From: Hormiphora californensis
Taxonomy: Eukaryota; Ctenophora; Tentaculata; Cydippida; Pleurobrachiidae
Assembly (NCBI GenBank): GCA_020137815.1
Contig: CM035351.1
Coordinates: 2,641,409 to 2,705,408 of the forward strand
Direction: 5' to 3'
DNA length: 64,000 bases
In this document: piece after piece, positions 56,768 through 64,000 of the stretch
Numbering within the stretch: position 1 is the first letter of the stretch
Layout of the letters: the number at the start of each line of letters is the position of its first letter
Notes under the pieces: generated by a model
Databases searched by the model: none
What the model saw: only the letters and a program-made list of their open reading frames with translations
What the model was told of the DNA's origin: nothing
Translations under genes and position numbers: made by a program

Positions 56768-58420
56768 TTGAAAAGCGCTGCCTTATCCCGCGCTGCCAGC
56801 AACGTTTGCCAATTCAAAACGCTTTTATCGAAAACGGGAACCACCCAGGGCGATTCCAGCGCCATGCCCATGTATGCATGCGGTCTTATGCCTCTTGTTC
56901 TTACCCTTAGGGATGTGAAGAAGATCAGGCAGATACTTTATGCGGATGATGCCGGCGGTGGAGGAACTCTGGAGGTGGTTCGGGAGTGGTGGGATAGGGT
57001 GAAGGAGGATGGACCTGGATATGGATACTACCCGGAACCTTCCAAGAGTTGGCTCATTGTAAAAGAAGAACACGGGCAGCGAGCCAAGAAGCTGTTTCCA
57101 GATGTTAACATCACCATGGCTGGGCAAAAGTATCTAGGCTCGTTCATCGGGATGGAAAAAGGGAAGAAAGTGGAGAAATGGGTAGTGGAGATAAAGGAGT
57201 TGTGCGAAATCGCCAAGACAGAACCTCAGCTAGCATACTCGGCCTACACGATCGGGCTAAGCAAGCGGTGGAGCTACCTCATGCGAACGACGCCCAACAT
57301 CAGCTCGGAGTTACATCCCATCGAGAAGACTATCAGAGAAGAGCTTATACCAGCTATCACGGGACAACCCTTTGTAACTGATAAGCTGCGAGCCATCATG
57401 GCTCTTCCAGCAAGACTCGGTGGCATGGGAATCGAAAAGCCCTGCGAAATAGCTGACCTCGAGTACAAGAATTCCAGATATGCCACCGACGACCTTGTCA
57501 AGTCCATCCTCAACCAAGACCTGAGATACAAGCGAGACGAGGCTAGTGAGAAGCTGGCGATGAGAAACATCAAGGCAGTAAAAAACAAATTTCACGAAAA
57601 ACGAAGAGATGAGATCAAGGAGAAGCTAACTAAACGGGAAGGGCGGAACTTGGATCTTCTGGAAGAGAAAGGAGCGTCGACCTGGCTTACATGTATACCT
57701 CTACAAACACACAGGTATACGCTGAACCGGCAAGAATTTCATGATGCCCTCTCAGCCAGATACGACATGCCGGTCGTCGGAGAAGCTCGGGCCGTGGAAT
57801 GTGCTTGTGGGGAGAAGAACTCCATCGCTCACTCAATGTCATGCAAAATGGGAAAGTTCGTACAAAACCGTCACAACTGTGTGCGGGACTTTCTAGCCGC
57901 CGAACTCCAAGATGTTTGCTATGACACGAAGATTGAACCTCACCTGCTCAGTGTAGGAGGAGCGGAACTACCACCGGGGACAGTGACAGGGGATGGAGCA
58001 AGGTTGGATATTTCGACCAGGGGATTCTGGGGATCACAGGACTGTACCTATTTTGATGTAAGAGTTTTTGACTCAAGGGCCCAGTCCAATGAAACCGAGA
58101 ACATCGCTGATTCGTATATCAACCACGAGAAAGAGAAGAAGAAGAAATATGTTCACCGAGTAACAGAAATCGAGAAAGCGTCGTTCACGCCGCTAGTGAT
58201 GTCCATAACAGGAGGCTTCGGCACTGAATTCAAAATGTTCCTGAAGCAACTCGCCACAAAGAAGGCCCAGAAGACCGGCCACTCTTATGAGGAATGTATC
58301 AGGCACCTGCGGACTCGGCTGTCATTCTCTATGGTGAGGTCAATTACCTGTTCTATCCGAGGATACCGAGGAAGGAGCAGGCGTGATCTGCCTACAACGG
58401 ACCTCTATCATATATATTAG
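56768..58420 (+). mobile_element. 5'-truncated retroelement ORF: RT C-terminal part, zinc knuckle, PD-(D/E)XK-like end
   Basis: Open for 550 codons. Recognisable sequence begins at about 56834 with TGTTQGDSSAMPMYACGLMP, reverse transcriptase motif B, then ILYADDAGG (motif C, YADD) and GPGYGYYPEPSKSWLIVKEE (motif D region). The fingers and motif A are missing, so the element is 5'-truncated, the usual result of target-primed insertion. Further on, CACGEKNSIAHSMSC is a CCHC knuckle. It is followed by GDGARLDISTRGFWG and YFDVRVFDS, then KEKKKKYVHRV and SFTPLVMSITGGFG, an arrangement like the restriction-like endonuclease of R2-type non-LTR elements. The remaining 530 codons carry no stop or frameshift, suggesting a recent insertion. 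Clade assignment is inference. The first in-frame ATG is internal, so this fragment probably makes no functional protein. Confidence 0.75.
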
Positions 58421-59455
58421 CTTTTTACTGTCACATTTATCATGCTCTTATCTGTGTAGCCAGATGGCTAGTTCGCTGTTTTTATAGAAATGAATTTGTT
58501 AGGCCGGATGCATGTGGCCTCTTTTATTATTGTTATTTCTCCTCCGTTTTTTTCAAAAACGACCGAAACTGTTAATTGACAAAAGCCCGGTTCTGCAATC
58601 TATGATCGATACGAGGGTACTGTTTGGTAATGAAATTACCTCTCTGTTATATGCAATAAAAGGGGTGACTTCGTCGTCGACACTTCGGTGTTGTACCAGT
58701 TTTTAGGTTCACTCTGTGACCAATTGTGGATGTGCATTGTGAATATGAACTTGAAACTTCACAATTTATATCGAGTCAATATAAGAAAATATATGACTCT
58801 CCCGCTCTTACACTATACGTATAAAATATAGTTAAAAATTAAGTACATTAATATACTGCATTTTGTTAGACCCCGGTCCCCACTTTCCGGTGTCAATTTG
58901 TTGTTTCTTCAAAAAGTCATCGCGCAACTAGTTCCCCAACTACCCTTTTTAAAAGAAGTTAAAAGTTTCATACTAAATTGGCTGTAAACGGATAGAATAT
59001 TCTGAAATACGAAATAGAGAACGGGGATCACTACTTTGATTCCTCTGACTCCTGAAACGCCACAGACCTCTAGTCCCCGCATGGTTTGGTAAAAAGTCGC
59101 CATCCTGTTACACTTTCAACTAAAGTAGACAATACAGAGATCACTCTGGTGCTTTCTTACACCAAATTCAACTTCTGTTACGCACTTGAATCAAACACTT
59201 TAGGTGTCAATTATTTACAGCCATTTACAGCATTAAAACCTATCCACGTATCATGTAAAGAATCTTCCCTCATATCACTCCTGTTATTTGTATTGTGCCC
59301 AAGGAAGCAAATAACTGTGATTGTGGACCCCCCAATCACAGTTATTTGACCACAATGTGGGGTCTCAGCTTGTGACGTTAAATAGGTAAAAGCCATTTAC
59401 TCTCAGGCGTTGAGATTTAAGTGATCATGCTTGCAAATGAAGGTGCTCAGCCAAA
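58421..59455. other. 3' flank of the retroelement, no gene seen
   Basis: A TTGGTAATGAAATTACC ... GGGGTGACTTCG pair at ~58624-58673 resembles the ends of the 4042-4617 element family. A perfect hairpin (AAATAACTGTGATTG / CAATCACAGTTATTT) lies at ~59309-59348. Confidence 0.5.
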
Positions 59456-63961
<4,506 letters not shown>

Positions 63962-64000
63962 GTAATATGCTTGTTATGTTGTAACCCTTATTTACATTAA

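Overview
This is eukaryotic nuclear DNA, almost certainly from an invertebrate animal. Genes are split by GT..AG introns in all three phases, and the recognisable products are metazoan or ciliate-type: a class A GPCR, PLAT-domain proteins, a GT92 glycosyltransferase, WDR27 and OSCP1. There are no operons, ribosome binding sites, CRISPR arrays or plausible prokaryotic genes. WDR27 and OSCP1 point to a ciliated animal; I cannot name the phylum. Intergenic DNA and introns are full of foldback (long inverted repeat) elements, MITE-like repeats and (GA)n/(CT)n microsatellites.

Layout: 0.2-3 kb, one exon of an unidentified minus-strand gene, then two ~1 kb foldback elements. 3.3-19.8 kb, an ~8 kb segment present twice in tandem. 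The first copy holds an intact three-exon EF-hand gene (161 aa). The second holds the same exons riddled with one-base indels, and low-quality purine-rich sequence follows each copy, so this looks like two haplotypes placed in series. 20-23 kb, microsatellites and a TTTGAACCCTC minisatellite. 23.1-30.1 kb, a class A GPCR whose 5.7 kb second intron contains two same-strand secreted double-PLAT genes; the intron of the second PLAT gene is almost entirely one 1.6 kb foldback element. 30.5-33 kb, a 226-aa orphan ORF and possible small lysine-rich exons on the minus strand. 33.6-41.5 kb, nested foldback elements, two of them flanked by TTAA, plus orphan exon candidates. 41.8-51.6 kb is the gene-dense core: WDR27 (single exon), OSCP1 (eight exons), a GT92 gene antisense inside OSCP1 intron 4, and a six-exon transmembrane thioredoxin-fold gene convergent with OSCP1. 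52-54.4 kb, a second tandem duplication with damaged GA-rich sequence. 56.8-58.4 kb, a 5'-truncated retroelement ORF (RT motifs B and C, zinc knuckle, PD-(D/E)XK-like end). 59.5 kb to the right edge, an unrecognised secreted multi-exon gene running off the window.

The most unusual signal is a 21-bp palindrome-ended unit, TGTCAGGCCAATGCTCTGAC plus A. It occurs alone between exact 10-bp direct repeats, and as both ends of an 82-bp unit that also has 10-bp flanking repeats. It behaves like an extremely small mobile element. Several frameshifts (PLAT gene 1, GT92, the whole second 8 kb copy) are single-base indels and probably reflect long-read error; I report them as seen.
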